Positions 22,715 through 31,651 of a stretch of 35,315 bases of DNA are shown here, in pieces; position 1 is the first letter of the stretch; every line of letters starts with the position of its first letter. This DNA is from a virus: positions 1-35,315 of IMG/VR virus record IMGVR_UViG_3300011114_000134; one strand, written 5' to 3'. Both the position numbers and the translations under genes were made by a program. Under the pieces are notes generated by a model. It saw only the letters and a list, made by a program, of their open reading frames with translations. It was not told the origin of the DNA and did not search any database.

Positions 22715-24846
22715 CTGAGACTAAAGACGATGTACTAGAGAAATGGCTGAATACCATTGGTGCTTATGATACAGAGTTTAAGAAGTGGGAAGCTCGCTCA
22801 AACAAAATAGTTAAGCGTTATAGAGATGATAATAGAATCTCAAGCACTAATGACTCTGTGCGGTTCAATATACTTTGGAGCAACATTCAGGCACTAACAC
22901 CAGCCGTCTACTCTAAACTGCCGACAGCAGATGTTAGAAGGCGGTTTGGAGACAACGATCAAGTGGGAAGAGTCGCTTCTCAGCTACTAGAACGAGCAAT
23001 AGACTTTGAAATAGAACATTATCCTGACTTTCGCTCAATGATGACTAATGTCGTTAGAGACAGATTCTTAGGCGGTAGAGGAACTGCATGGGTTCGTTAT
23101 GAACCACATATAAAACAACAATCTGTTCCTGATGACGGTTTACAGATTACAGAAGATGCAGATGATGAAGAAGTACCAGAAGAGATAGAATATGAGTGTG
23201 CGCCTTCTGATTATGTGCATTGGAAGGACTTTGGACATTCAATCGCTAGAACATGGGAAGAAGTTACCTGTGTCTGGAGATGGGTGTATATGACTAAAGA
23301 ATCTATGGCTGAACGATTCGGAGAGAAAGAAGCTAAGAAAATACCACTAGATTGTGGTGCAAAGACTTTAAATAGCTATAACCAGACATCTAAAGAGTAT
23401 AACCGAGCTAAAATCTGTGAATTATGGGACAAAGAAAGCGGAAAAGTATACTGGTTCTCTAAAAACTCACGCAATATTATAGACGAAAGAGACGATCCAC
23501 TAGGATTAGAAGGCTTCTTTCCTTGTTCTATACCGCTTTATTCTACTTTAACCTCTGATAGTCTAATTCCTATTCCTGATTACGTTCTATATCAAGATCA
23601 AGCGACAGAATTAGACATTATTGCAGACAGAATTGACGGATTGATAAAGGCTCTACGAGTTCGTGGTGTCTATGACGCTTCTCAACCAGCATTACAAAGA
23701 CTGTTGACAGAAGGAGATAACAATACACTAATTCCTGTTGATAAATGGATGGCATTTAGTGAGAAAGGCGGTTTACAAGGCTCAATACAGCTATTACCGA
23801 TAGAAGTCATAGCACAAACTCTAATAAATCTGTATGAAGCACATAAGAACGTAACTGGGCAGATATATGAGATTACAGGTATCTCAGACATTATTAGAGG
23901 ACAGACTTCTGCTAGTGAGACAGCAACTGCACAACAGATTAAGGGACAGTATGCAGGTTTACGACTAAGATCCTTACAGGAAGAAGTAGCGTTATTTGCT
24001 TCATCTATCATTAAGCTAAAAGCACAGATAATCTGCAAGCATTTCCAACCTGAAACCATATTAAACTATGCTGCTGCTAGTCAGATGTCTGACGCTGATA
24101 AACAACTGATTCCTCAAGCGTTACAGTTACTGGAAAACCCGCTATACAACTTTAGAATAGATATTGAGGCAGATAGTCTCGTTCAAATTGACGAAAATCA
24201 GAATAAACAGGACAGATTAGAATTTATTACCGCATTTGGCGGGTTTATCACTCAAGCTATGCCAGTTGTTCAGTCAGTACCAGAACTAGCACCAATGATA
24301 ATCGAGATTATGAAATTCGGTGTTGGTGGATTTAAACAGGCTAAGTCCATTGAGGGAACGATTAATTCAGCTATGGAGCAACTAAAAGCAAATCAGCAAC
24401 AGCCTAAAGAGCCACAACCTGATCCAGAACAAATGAAACTTCAGGCTCATACTCAGATTGAACAAGCTAAGATGCAGTTAGAACAAGCTAAACTGCAAAC
24501 AGATATACAAATTGAGCAAATGAAAGCAGAAATGTCTACTACTGAAAGTACTAATGTAGAAGCCTATAACCGATGGAAAGATGAGTTAGAAGCGGCGACT
24601 AAAGTATTGATTGCTAGAATCGGTGCTAATCCCGGCATGGACTTACCACTTATTGAAGCACAACAAGCTGCGTCTGAAAGAATTACATTAGAGTTGGGGG
24701 ATCATGTTACTCAGGCAATGAATAGAATGGCTGATATGCAAGGACAAACATTACAATCAATTGGTGGAGTTATGCAGGCATTAACTAGGCCAAAGAGAAT
24801 TATCAGAGGGGTAGACGGTAGAGCTTCTGGAGTTGAAACACTATGA
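22711..24846 (+). CDS. Portal protein (P22-type)
   Basis: The protein has 711 residues, the size of P22 portal (about 725). NIVWSN-like NILWSNIQALTPAVYSKLP (50-68), the FLGGRGTAWVRYEP segment (about 119-132) and the stem region with GQIYEITGISDIIRGQTSASETATAQQIKG (about 387-415) are typical of P22-like portals. The C-terminal 150 residues are a Gln-rich coiled coil (barrel). It forms the dodecameric DNA gate and is ATGA-coupled on both sides. Confidence 0.9.
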   Translation: MTETKDDVLEKWLNTIGAYDTEFKKWEARSNKIVKRYRDDNRISSTNDSVRFNILWSNIQALTPAVYSKLPTADVRRRFGDNDQVGRVASQLLERAIDFEIEHYPDFRSMMTNVVRDRFLGGRGTAWVRYEPHIKQQSVPDDGLQITEDADDEEVPEEIEYECAPSDYVHWKDFGHSIARTWEEVTCVWRWVYMTKESMAERFGEKEAKKIPLDCGAKTLNSYNQTSKEYNRAKICELWDKESGKVYWFSKNSRNIIDERDDPLGLEGFFPCSIPLYSTLTSDSLIPIPDYVLYQDQATELDIIADRIDGLIKALRVRGVYDASQPALQRLLTEGDNNTLIPVDKWMAFSEKGGLQGSIQLLPIEVIAQTLINLYEAHKNVTGQIYEITGISDIIRGQTSASETATAQQIKGQYAGLRLRSLQEEVALFASSIIKLKAQIICKHFQPETILNYAAASQMSDADKQLIPQALQLLENPLYNFRIDIEADSLVQIDENQNKQDRLEFITAFGGFITQAMPVVQSVPELAPMIIEIMKFGVGGFKQAKSIEGTINSAMEQLKANQQQPKEPQPDPEQMKLQAHTQIEQAKMQLEQAKLQTDIQIEQMKAEMSTTESTNVEAYNRWKDELEAATKVLIARIGANPGMDLPLIEAQQAASERITLELGDHVTQAMNRMADMQGQTLQSIGGVMQALTRPKRIIRGVDGRASGVETL

Positions 24847-27365
24847 CTTTAGCAGTATCAGATCGGATTAAGGAGTCTACTACCACATCTGGTACAGGAA
24901 CTGTCACCCTATTGGGCGCAGCTACTGGATTCACCAGCTTTTCAGTATTGGGCAATGGTAACACTACTTATTATACTATAGCAGATCAATCAGGCTCAAA
25001 CTGGGAAGTTGGTTTAGGGACTTACACTACTGGTTTTCTATCCAGAGATACAGTCTTTAAATCATCAAACGGCAACAATTTAGTAAGCTTTACTTCTGCT
25101 ACTAAAGACGTATTTGTCACTTATCCATCAACTAAGGCTGTTTATTTAGATGCGTCAGGAAACAGCATAGGATTAGGCACAATCGCTTCAGGAGTAGCAA
25201 CTAACCTAACTGGGTTACCTCTTACTACTGGAGTCACAGGAACGCTTCCTATCGCTAATGGTGGGACTGCTGGTACGACTGCTTCGACTGCTAGAGTAAA
25301 TTTACTACCCTCTTACGCAACAAACGCTTTAAAACGACTGACACTTAACGCTGGTGCGACTGATGTTGAATGGGTAGCAGACGGTGGCGGTTCAGTTACC
25401 TCTGTTGATGTATCAGGTGGAACGACAGGATTAACGACTTCTGGCGGGCCAATCACCTCATCTGGAACAATTACAATCGCTGGCACTTTAGCCGTTACTA
25501 ATGGTGGAACTGGTGGCACGACTCAAGCTACTGCTCGAACTGGATTGGGTTTAGGCTCAGTAGCAGTATTAACAGCAGCAGCAGCTAATGGCGCAGCAAC
25601 ACTAGACTCTGGTGGAACTGTACCAATGTCTCAGATACCCGCTTCTTTAATCGGTGCTGTAAACTATCAAGGGACATGGAACGCATCTACTAATACACCT
25701 ACCTTAGCTTCAGGAGTAGGCACTAAGGGCTATTATTATGTAGTTTCAGTCGCTGGTTCTACTAATTTAGACGGAATAACCGATTGGCTATTAGGTGATT
25801 GGGCTATTTATAGCGGTACTGCATGGCAGAAGATAGACAATACTGACGCTGTTACGTCTGTCAACGGATACACAGGAACGGTAGTATTAACTCAAAGCGA
25901 TATTACTGGAACAGTAGCAGTCGCTAATGGCGGTACAGGACAGACTAGCTATACCAATGGACAAATATTAATCGGTAATACAACAGGGAATACGCTAACT
26001 AAAACGACTTTAACGGCTGGAACAGGAATAACAGTTACCAACTCTACTGGCTCAATTACTATTGCAAACAGCACTTTAGGGACAGTAACCTCAGTTGCAG
26101 CTTTAACTCTAGGTACAACTGGTACAGATTTATCCTCAACTGTTGCAAATTCAACGACAACTCCTGTTATCACGCTACAAGTACCGACTGCTTCAGCAAC
26201 TAATCGCGGTGCTTTAAGTTCTACCGATTGGAGTACATTCAATAATAAGGGTTCTGGAACAGTAACCTCAGTAACAGGAACAGCACCAGTAGCTTCATCT
26301 GGCGGTACAACACCAGCAATTAGTATGGCTGCTGCCACTACTTCAGTAGACGGATATTTAACAAGCACAGATTGGACTACCTTTAACAATAAAGGAAGCG
26401 GAACAGTCACAGCAGTTTCAGTTGCAACAGCTAATGGAGTTTCTGGCTCTAGTTCAGGCGGTGCAACTCCAGCCCTTACTATCGCACTCGGATCAATTAC
26501 TCCAAGCGCGGTTCAGGTTTCAGGATTGACAGCATCACAAATACTAAGCACAGACGCATCTAAAAACTTAACATCTCTCGCTGTTGCGACTTATCCATCT
26601 CTAACAGAATTGGCTTATGTGAAAGGGGTAACAAGCGCGATTCAGACGCAAATAAATGCTAAGGGAGCTGGCACAGTCACCTCAGTTTCAGCAACTGTTC
26701 CGTCTGTATTGTCAGTTTCTGGCAGTCCAATAACGGCAAGCGGAACATTGGCAATATCATATAGTGGAACAGCTTTGCCAGTAGCCAATGGAGGAACAGG
26801 AAGCACAACTACTCCAACATCTAATGGTGTAGCTTATGGTAGTTCTTCAGTTCTTGCTTATACTGCTGCAGGTACGACAGGACAATTATTAACCGCAACA
26901 ACAAGCGGTGCGCCCACTTGGACTACAGTTTCAACGGCATCTTTTCCTACTGGAACAGTTATGTTATTTGTTCAGACTTCTGCGCCTACTGGATGGACAA
27001 AATCTACAACTCACGATAATAAAGCCTTAAGAGTAATAAGCGGAACGGTAGGAACTGGTGGATCTGTAGCTTTTACTACTGCGTTTGCTAGTCAAGCCGT
27101 TAGTGGAACAAACGGAGCTTCTGGTGCTTATACTTTAGCAACTGCTGATATGCCAGCACATATTCATACACAAAGAGAATCTGGCACTCCAGGTACTACT
27201 GCTGATATGGCATACGGACAAGGAAATGCTACTTTACAAGCAACATACACAATTGGAAGTACTGGCGGAGGTGGCTCACATTCTCACTCAGCAGCCACGT
27301 TTACAGGTACAGCGATAAACTTGGCAGTATCTTATGTTGATGTAATTATTGCTACTAAGGATTAA
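24843..27365 (+). CDS. Long tail fibre / receptor-binding protein with collar-like C-terminus
   Basis: The protein has 840 residues. The N-terminus (1-100, SDRIKESTTTSGTGTVTLLGA, with FLSRDTVFKSSNG) is a common virion attachment domain. Multiple repeats follow: LPIANGGT, LAVTNGGTGGTT, VAVANGGTGQTS, LPVANGGTGSTT, and two copies of STDW(S/T)TFNNKGSGTVT encoded near 26221 and 26371. The WNASTNTPTLASGVG module is near 280. The end resembles a tail-collar domain (GTVMLFVQTSAPTGWTK, MPAHIHT, GGGSHSHS). Unusually it stands between portal and scaffold genes. Confidence 0.85.
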   Translation: MTLAVSDRIKESTTTSGTGTVTLLGAATGFTSFSVLGNGNTTYYTIADQSGSNWEVGLGTYTTGFLSRDTVFKSSNGNNLVSFTSATKDVFVTYPSTKAVYLDASGNSIGLGTIASGVATNLTGLPLTTGVTGTLPIANGGTAGTTASTARVNLLPSYATNALKRLTLNAGATDVEWVADGGGSVTSVDVSGGTTGLTTSGGPITSSGTITIAGTLAVTNGGTGGTTQATARTGLGLGSVAVLTAAAANGAATLDSGGTVPMSQIPASLIGAVNYQGTWNASTNTPTLASGVGTKGYYYVVSVAGSTNLDGITDWLLGDWAIYSGTAWQKIDNTDAVTSVNGYTGTVVLTQSDITGTVAVANGGTGQTSYTNGQILIGNTTGNTLTKTTLTAGTGITVTNSTGSITIANSTLGTVTSVAALTLGTTGTDLSSTVANSTTTPVITLQVPTASATNRGALSSTDWSTFNNKGSGTVTSVTGTAPVASSGGTTPAISMAAATTSVDGYLTSTDWTTFNNKGSGTVTAVSVATANGVSGSSSGGATPALTIALGSITPSAVQVSGLTASQILSTDASKNLTSLAVATYPSLTELAYVKGVTSAIQTQINAKGAGTVTSVSATVPSVLSVSGSPITASGTLAISYSGTALPVANGGTGSTTTPTSNGVAYGSSSVLAYTAAGTTGQLLTATTSGAPTWTTVSTASFPTGTVMLFVQTSAPTGWTKSTTHDNKALRVISGTVGTGGSVAFTTAFASQAVSGTNGASGAYTLATADMPAHIHTQRESGTPGTTADMAYGQGNATLQATYTIGSTGGGGSHSHSAATFTGTAINLAVSYVDVIIATKD

Positions 27366-27367
27366 TT

Positions 27368-27655
27368 GTGGAAATTAAAGCTGGTACGTTTTGTCCGTTA
27401 ATAAAAGAAGATTGTGTTGGTTTGAAGTGTTCATGGTTTACTCAACTCAGAGGAGTTAATCCAAACACAGGTAAGGATGTAGACGAATGGGGATGTGCTA
27501 TTACTTGGCTTCCAATGTTATTAATTGAAAATAGCCAACAGCAAAGACAGACAGGATCAGCAGTAGAGTCGTTTAGAAATGAAATGGTAAAGGCTAACGA
27601 ATCAAGTCAACAACTTTTAATTGAAACCACTAAAGCAATAGGAGTAGAACGATGA
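27368..27655 (+). CDS. Conserved cysteine-containing phage protein
   Basis: The protein has 95 residues with a GTG start two bases after the fibre stop. FCPLIKEDCVGLKC (C9, C16, C21) and DEWGCAITWLP (C43) form a conserved Cys set that may bind metal. The second half is helical (LLIENSQQQRQTGSAVESFRNEM). The same protein is common beside structural genes of similar phages. Function unknown. Confidence 0.65.
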   Translation: MEIKAGTFCPLIKEDCVGLKCSWFTQLRGVNPNTGKDVDEWGCAITWLPMLLIENSQQQRQTGSAVESFRNEMVKANESSQQLLIETTKAIGVER

Positions 27656-27885
27656 AATTAACAATCATCCCTTCCGATGGTGCTGTTTACGAAGACGGAA
27701 TTTGTTATTTAAACTTAGTCTGGGAAGGAACTCCACCTAATGTACACGCTCTACAATGGAAAAATGTTGCTGGGCATATTGAATATGATGATAAAGATAA
27801 TGAAGATATAATAGTTTTACCTGAGTGGGCAAATAACGCAATGGCTGCATGGACTGTGGCAAATACAGAAATTCCTGCAAGCTAA
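27652..27885 (+). CDS. Conserved small protein, fibre-linked
   Basis: The protein has 77 residues: KLTIIPSDGAVYEDGICYLNL, VHALQWKNVAGHIEY and LPEWANNAMAAWTVAN. It is a recurrent small protein of phage tail regions, predicted to be beta-rich. ATGA coupling to the preceding gene suggests a shared role, perhaps fibre assembly or attachment. The function is not known. Confidence 0.65.
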   Translation: MKLTIIPSDGAVYEDGICYLNLVWEGTPPNVHALQWKNVAGHIEYDDKDNEDIIVLPEWANNAMAAWTVANTEIPAS

Positions 27886-27894
27886 GGCTAAACC

Positions 27895-27939
27895 ATGACA
27901 ATAATTATTGCTGGCTCGATTAATATTTTATACGAATAA
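27895..27939 (+). CDS. Possible 14-codon leader ORF
   Basis: A 14-residue frame starts at 27895 and ends in TAA overlapping the next ATG (TAATG at 27937-27941). No clear ribosome site precedes it. The coupling geometry is the only support, so it may be chance. Confidence 0.2.
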   Translation: MTIIIAGSINILYE

Positions 27940-28307
27940 TGTTTGGATTTTCTTCATTCTCTGAACTACCGTTTTCTACTGTCTCTGGAACAGCAGTACC
28001 ACCACCAATAATCATTGTAACTACTGGTGGATATGATGATAAGAAACGATTTAAGAAGGAAATTGACAGAAGGTTTAAGAATAAGAATGAGATTATCAGG
28101 GCATTTGAAAGAATAATAGAAGGAAAGCCTGATGTAGTTGAAGAAATAATAACACCGTTCCTAACAGAACCATTTACATTTGTAGAAACTTTATCAACTA
28201 CACAGAACATTGATTACGATAGATTATTATTAGATATAGACAGAGTAGAAAGAATATGGCAACACTTTATTGAACTTGATGACGAGGATGTTTTAACACT
28301 ATTATGA
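27939..28307 (+). CDS. Conserved small protein of the head region
   Basis: The protein has 122 residues. The start MFGFSSFSELPFSTV belongs to a recurrent phage N-terminus ('FGf..Fa..PFa'). A Val/Ile-rich strand follows, then a charged helical half (DDKKRFKKEIDRRFKNKNEI) and an acidic end. It is ATGA-coupled to the next gene. The function is unknown, probably in head morphogenesis. Confidence 0.55.
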   Translation: MFGFSSFSELPFSTVSGTAVPPPIIIVTTGGYDDKKRFKKEIDRRFKNKNEIIRAFERIIEGKPDVVEEIITPFLTEPFTFVETLSTTQNIDYDRLLLDIDRVERIWQHFIELDDEDVLTLL

Positions 28308-28639
28308 AATGGACTTATGTAGATGGTGAAGCTATTGCAAACATCACTTGTAATTTAGATGCAAAGGTGCATATTATGCCAGATATAAAACCTTATAAAT
28401 CAATGATTGATGGCTCTATGATTACTAGCAGATCAAAGCACAGAACGCATTTAAGGGATAATAACTGCATTGAAGTCGGTAACGAATCAATGAGCAATCC
28501 AATTAAAAAAGACAATAATTTAAGAAAAGAAGCGTTAATGTCTCAGTTATCTAATATGACTCACGCACAAGCAAATAAGATTTTATCTAAGTTGCGAGAT
28601 GATGTAAGATTTTCAAATAACCCCCACAGGGAGAAGTAA
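28304..28639 (+). CDS. Conserved head-region protein of unknown function
   Basis: The protein has 111 residues. HIMPDIKPYKSMIDGSMITSRSKHRTHLRDNNCIEVGNE is a widely conserved phage segment ('PDi.pY.S...G..I.sRs.HRehLr.h..iEvGN'). A short helical C-terminus is rich in Lys and Asn. It precedes the scaffold gene with a TAATG overlap. Confidence 0.65.
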   Translation: MKWTYVDGEAIANITCNLDAKVHIMPDIKPYKSMIDGSMITSRSKHRTHLRDNNCIEVGNESMSNPIKKDNNLRKEALMSQLSNMTHAQANKILSKLRDDVRFSNNPHREK

Positions 28640-29601
28640 TGGAAAATGAAATCGTTGAAGATGAAGTTTTAGATAGGAAAGAGTTGTTGAGTCAGCAATT
28701 TGATGAAATTGAAGCTCCTATTGTTGAAGAAAAACAAGTTAATAGAGATGAAAAAGGAAAATTTGCTCCTACTGTTGTTGCTGAACCTGTTGTAGAAGAA
28801 CCTGTATGGAAGCGCCCTCCATCATCATGGAAGTCTGAATACCATCAGGATTGGAACACAGCATCACCTAGACTTCAGGAATACGCATGGAATCGTGAAG
28901 AACAGATGCGAGCAGGTATTGAACCAATGGTTTCTAAAGCTCATTATGCTGACGAAATGCAGAAGGTATTTGAGCCATATCTTGATACAATACGAGGATT
29001 GGGATTAACTCCAGCGCAAGCAATGAATGGTTTATTGCAAGCTGATAAGAATTTAAGGCACGGTTCTCCACAAGATAAAGAAGATTATATAGCCCTATTG
29101 CGTCAACAATATGGAATGAACGCAGTAGAGCAACAAGCTCCACAACAAGATGTAGTTTACGAGTTAAGGAATCAACTTAACGCAGTAAGAGGACAAATGC
29201 AGGGCTGGGAAGAAGCTAAAGTAGCAGATAAGAAGCGTATTGAAGATGCTGAAATGGCTACTTTAAATAACGAAATAGAAGTTTTTGCAAGCAAGAAAGA
29301 ACATTTTCAACAAGTAATTCCTGATATGGTTGCTCTCTTACAAGGCGGTAGAGCAAACGATTTGGATGACGCTTATGAAAAAGCATTACGCCTTGATTCT
29401 AAGTTATCCGAAAACTTATGGACTGCCCCACAGGCAAACATACAGACAAAAGTAAACTTGGCGGACAGAGCTGCGAAATCAGCTAAGGCGGCAGCGGTTA
29501 GCGTTAAAAGCTCCACACCCGGAGTCTCTACGATGACTAAAGCGCAAGATAGACGTTCATTATTATCTGAACAATTCGATCAGATTAGTGAACGCTTTTG
29601 A
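28639..29601 (+). CDS. Scaffolding protein
   Basis: The protein has 320 residues, highly charged and helical, without cysteine. The N-terminal 60 residues are acidic and disordered. A central WKRPPSSWKSEYHQDWNTAS leads into coiled-coil regions (about 165-240), and the tail is basic and helical. The composition and position directly before the capsid gene fit a scaffold that templates prohead assembly. The near-repeat LLSQQFDEI / LLSEQFDQI occurs close to both ends. Confidence 0.75.
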   Translation: MENEIVEDEVLDRKELLSQQFDEIEAPIVEEKQVNRDEKGKFAPTVVAEPVVEEPVWKRPPSSWKSEYHQDWNTASPRLQEYAWNREEQMRAGIEPMVSKAHYADEMQKVFEPYLDTIRGLGLTPAQAMNGLLQADKNLRHGSPQDKEDYIALLRQQYGMNAVEQQAPQQDVVYELRNQLNAVRGQMQGWEEAKVADKKRIEDAEMATLNNEIEVFASKKEHFQQVIPDMVALLQGGRANDLDDAYEKALRLDSKLSENLWTAPQANIQTKVNLADRAAKSAKAAAVSVKSSTPGVSTMTKAQDRRSLLSEQFDQISERF

Positions 29602-29621
29602 TTAACTATTAGGAGATAATT

Positions 29622-29702
29622 ATGGCTTTTGCCAATAGTTCAATCAGCGATATTATTGCGACTAATATTCAAAGTCGTAGTGGTGAGCTGGCTGATAACG
29701 TT
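29622..29702 (+). CDS. Major capsid protein, exon 1
   Basis: ATG after AGGAGA encodes 27 residues, starting AFANSSISDIIATNIQSRS and ending in GELADNV. This is the N-terminus of a podovirus major capsid family, which elsewhere runs on into 'NNALLRRL'. Here a TAA follows at once because a group I intron begins at 29703. Exon 2 restarts in frame at 30403, giving about 333 residues after splicing. Confidence 0.85.
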
Positions 29703-30402
29703 TAACTTATAGACGTTATAAAACTCCGTGAATTCGGTGAAAAGCTGAGATGCCAACACCGAGCCAAGACGCACAGGATACCCAAGGGGTGCGTAAGGTG
29801 TAACGACTAGGACAAAGCGGAAGCAAAGTCCCACGAGCGCGGAGCGTAAGTATCAACCAAAGAGGAGTATTCCAAATGGTGACAGTGTACGGTTTAGAGG
29901 ATGCAAGCACTGGAGCAGCGTATGTAGGTTGCACAGCAGGCAAGATAGGCAAGAGGATGCGAGAGCATAGGAGTCTACTAAAAGCCGGTAAGCATAGCTC
30001 TAAGAGGTTGCAAGAAGCGTGGAACGATCACGCTGGTGAGTTTCAGATGAAAGTACTTGAGACAATGCCAGCAGAAGTATCAGTGATTGAGAAGCGTGAG
30101 CGCGAGTTGTCTTGGATGAAGCACTACAGAGGCAGTAATTTGTTACTAAACGAAAATGAGTATTCGTTTAGGCCGCCTCCAAACGCTCCTACAATGGCAG
30201 CAAAGTCTAGGGTAGCCAATAGCTACAGACAAAGCGCAGAAAGCAACCTAAAGCGTAGATTGGCGCAGATTGGTAAGCCGAAAGGCCACGGTGCTAAGAT
30301 TAGCGCCACCAAGAAAGCGATAAAACTTGCGATGAGATAGTCTGCTCTGCATATAAATGGAATATGCAGGTTTGGGATAAAGAGCCTGAACATAACACAA
30401 GG
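29703..30402 (+). mobile_element. Group I intron in the major capsid gene
   Basis: The intron has 700 bases. P1: the exon end 29695-29702 pairs with 29712-29719 (ACGTTAT preceded by G), with the expected U-G wobble at the splice site. Core: P3 ACACC (29756-29760) with GGTGT (29797-29801); GAGCCAAG (29761-29768) is P-like; P5 ACGCAC/GTGCGT (29769-29774, 29789-29794). P7: GACTA in the R-like AACGACTAG (29805-29809) with TAGTC (30338-30342). P9: CTGCATAT/ATATGCAG (30347-30369). The last base is G (30402). The endonuclease gene fills the P8 region and its TAG stop is part of P7. A nearer AGTC (29827-29830) is a second candidate for P7. Confidence 0.85.
29876..30340 (+). CDS. Intron-encoded GIY-YIG homing endonuclease
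   Basis: The protein has 154 residues, start after AGAGGAG. The nuclease motif is VYGLEDASTGAAYVG (4-18, the GIY and YIG equivalents), followed by R27 and E77 in EKRERELSWM, the usual catalytic set. The C-terminal part (about 98-150) is basic and repetitive, probably DNA-binding, with a degenerate NUMOD-like KGHGAKISATKKA. It would cut intronless capsid alleles and spread the intron. The stop codon overlaps the P7 strand of the ribozyme, so ribosomes ending there could compete with folding. Confidence 0.85.
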   Translation: MVTVYGLEDASTGAAYVGCTAGKIGKRMREHRSLLKAGKHSSKRLQEAWNDHAGEFQMKVLETMPAEVSVIEKRERELSWMKHYRGSNLLLNENEYSFRPPPNAPTMAAKSRVANSYRQSAESNLKRRLAQIGKPKGHGAKISATKKAIKLAMR

Positions 30403-31323
30403 ACAAATAACAACGCTTTATTGCGTAGACTCAAAGAACGTGGAAATGTGAAAACATTTTCTGGCGGTAATGTAATACTGCAAGAAATTATGTACACAGA
30501 CTCCACAACCAGCAACACTAACAGTTATTCTGGTTACGAAGTATTAAACGTATCCCAAAATAGCCCAATTAGTGCTGCTCAATTTTCAATTACTCAATAT
30601 GCTGCTGCTGTATCTCTATCAGGCTTGGATAGTATCCAAAACTCTGGTAAAGAAGCGATTATTGACTTATTAGACGGACGTATGAATGTTGCTGAAGCCC
30701 AACTAGCAAACCGTATAGGTGGCGATATTTACCTAGATGGAACTGGTAACGGTGGCAAGAACATTACTGGTTTAGCTGCTGCTGTTCCTGATGCACCTTC
30801 AACTGGAACTTACGGTGGTATTAACCGCGCTAACTATTCTTTCTGGAGATCAATTGCTTACTCTGGAACGACTAATGGCGGTAGTGCTACTTCAGCAAGT
30901 AATATTCAGTCTTACATGGATGCGCTGGCTGTTCAGCTAATTCGTGGTACTGATAAACCTGATTTGATTGTTGCAGACAATATCTTCTACAAATTTTATC
31001 TGTCTAGCCTACAATCAATTCAACGTATCACCGATGGTGGGAATAGTTCAGTTGGATCTGGCTTTGCTTCTCTAAAATACTATGGAGCTGGTATGGCTTC
31101 AGACGTAGTATTAGATGGCGGTGTTGGCTCTGCTGCTACTGCTTCACATATGTGGATGTTGAATACCAAGTACATTATGTTCCGTCCTCATGTGGATCGT
31201 AATTTTGTGCCAATTGGCGGAGATCGCCAAGCGGTTAACCAAGACGCTATCGTTAAATTGATTGGCTGGGCTGGAAATCTTACAAGCTCAGGCCCACAAT
31301 TTTGCGGTGTGTTAATAGCATAA
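30403..31323 (+). CDS. Major capsid protein, exon 2
   Basis: This exon encodes 306 residues in frame with exon 1, starting TNNNALLRRLKERGNVKTFSG. GNVILQEIMY, YSGYEVLNVSQNSPISAAQF, GKEAIIDLLDGRMNVAEAQL, DIYLDGTGNGGKNITGL and PHVDRNFVPIGGDRQAVNQDA are typical of this HK97-fold podovirus capsid family. Spliced, the protein is about 333 residues, the normal length. An in-frame ATG at 30364 lies inside the intron and would add a non-family N-terminus, so it is not used as start. Confidence 0.9.
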   Translation, partial: TNNNALLRRLKERGNVKTFSGGNVILQEIMYTDSTTSNTNSYSGYEVLNVSQNSPISAAQFSITQYAAAVSLSGLDSIQNSGKEAIIDLLDGRMNVAEAQLANRIGGDIYLDGTGNGGKNITGLAAAVPDAPSTGTYGGINRANYSFWRSIAYSGTTNGGSATSASNIQSYMDALAVQLIRGTDKPDLIVADNIFYKFYLSSLQSIQRITDGGNSSVGSGFASLKYYGAGMASDVVLDGGVGSAATASHMWMLNTKYIMFRPHVDRNFVPIGGDRQAVNQDAIVKLIGWAGNLTSSGPQFCGVLIA

Positions 31324-31333
31324 GGAGAAAATA

Positions 31334-31603
31334 ATGGCTAATTCAACATTTGGTGTATTAAACTTTGTAACTCCTATGTTTGCACAGCGTGATACTGCTG
31401 CCGTAATGACGTTAGGAACTCCTCAAGTTGGTATTTTGAACGACACTTGGGTATATGTTCAAGCATCTGAAGCAGTTGCAACTGGAACCTGTAGTGTTAG
31501 CGCAGCATTTGCACTGACTGACACAGCAGGTTCTTACACTGCCGATACCGCTTTTGCATCTGGCGATTACGGTTGGGTTCGTAAAACAACTTCACCGTTG
31601 TAA
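31334..31603 (+). CDS. Minor capsid-associated protein
   Basis: The protein has 89 residues with a strong AAGGAG site directly after the capsid gene. It is beta-rich with Thr/Ala/Val (VYVQASEAVATGTCSVSAAF). The position and size suggest a head decoration or completion protein. No direct motif is recognised. A terminator-like hairpin follows. Confidence 0.55.
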   Translation: MANSTFGVLNFVTPMFAQRDTAAVMTLGTPQVGILNDTWVYVQASEAVATGTCSVSAAFALTDTAGSYTADTAFASGDYGWVRKTTSPL

Positions 31604-31610
31604 CATAATT

Positions 31611-31640
31611 CTGGGGCGGGGTAACTCGCTCCAGTTTTTA
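31611..31640 (+). terminator. GNRA-capped terminator hairpin in the head operon
   Basis: CTGGGGCGGG (31611-31620) pairs fully with CTCGCTCCAG (31625-31634), ten pairs with two G-U, closed by a GTAA (GNRA) loop and followed by TTTTTA. It probably ends much of the capsid transcript while part reads through. Confidence 0.7.
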
Positions 31641-31651
31641 AGGAGATAAAT

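Noticed and set aside
30364-30402. ATG at 30364 as the start of the capsid gene
   Set aside because: The bases up to 30402 are intron and encode no capsid-family sequence; the true N-terminus is in exon 1 at 29622.
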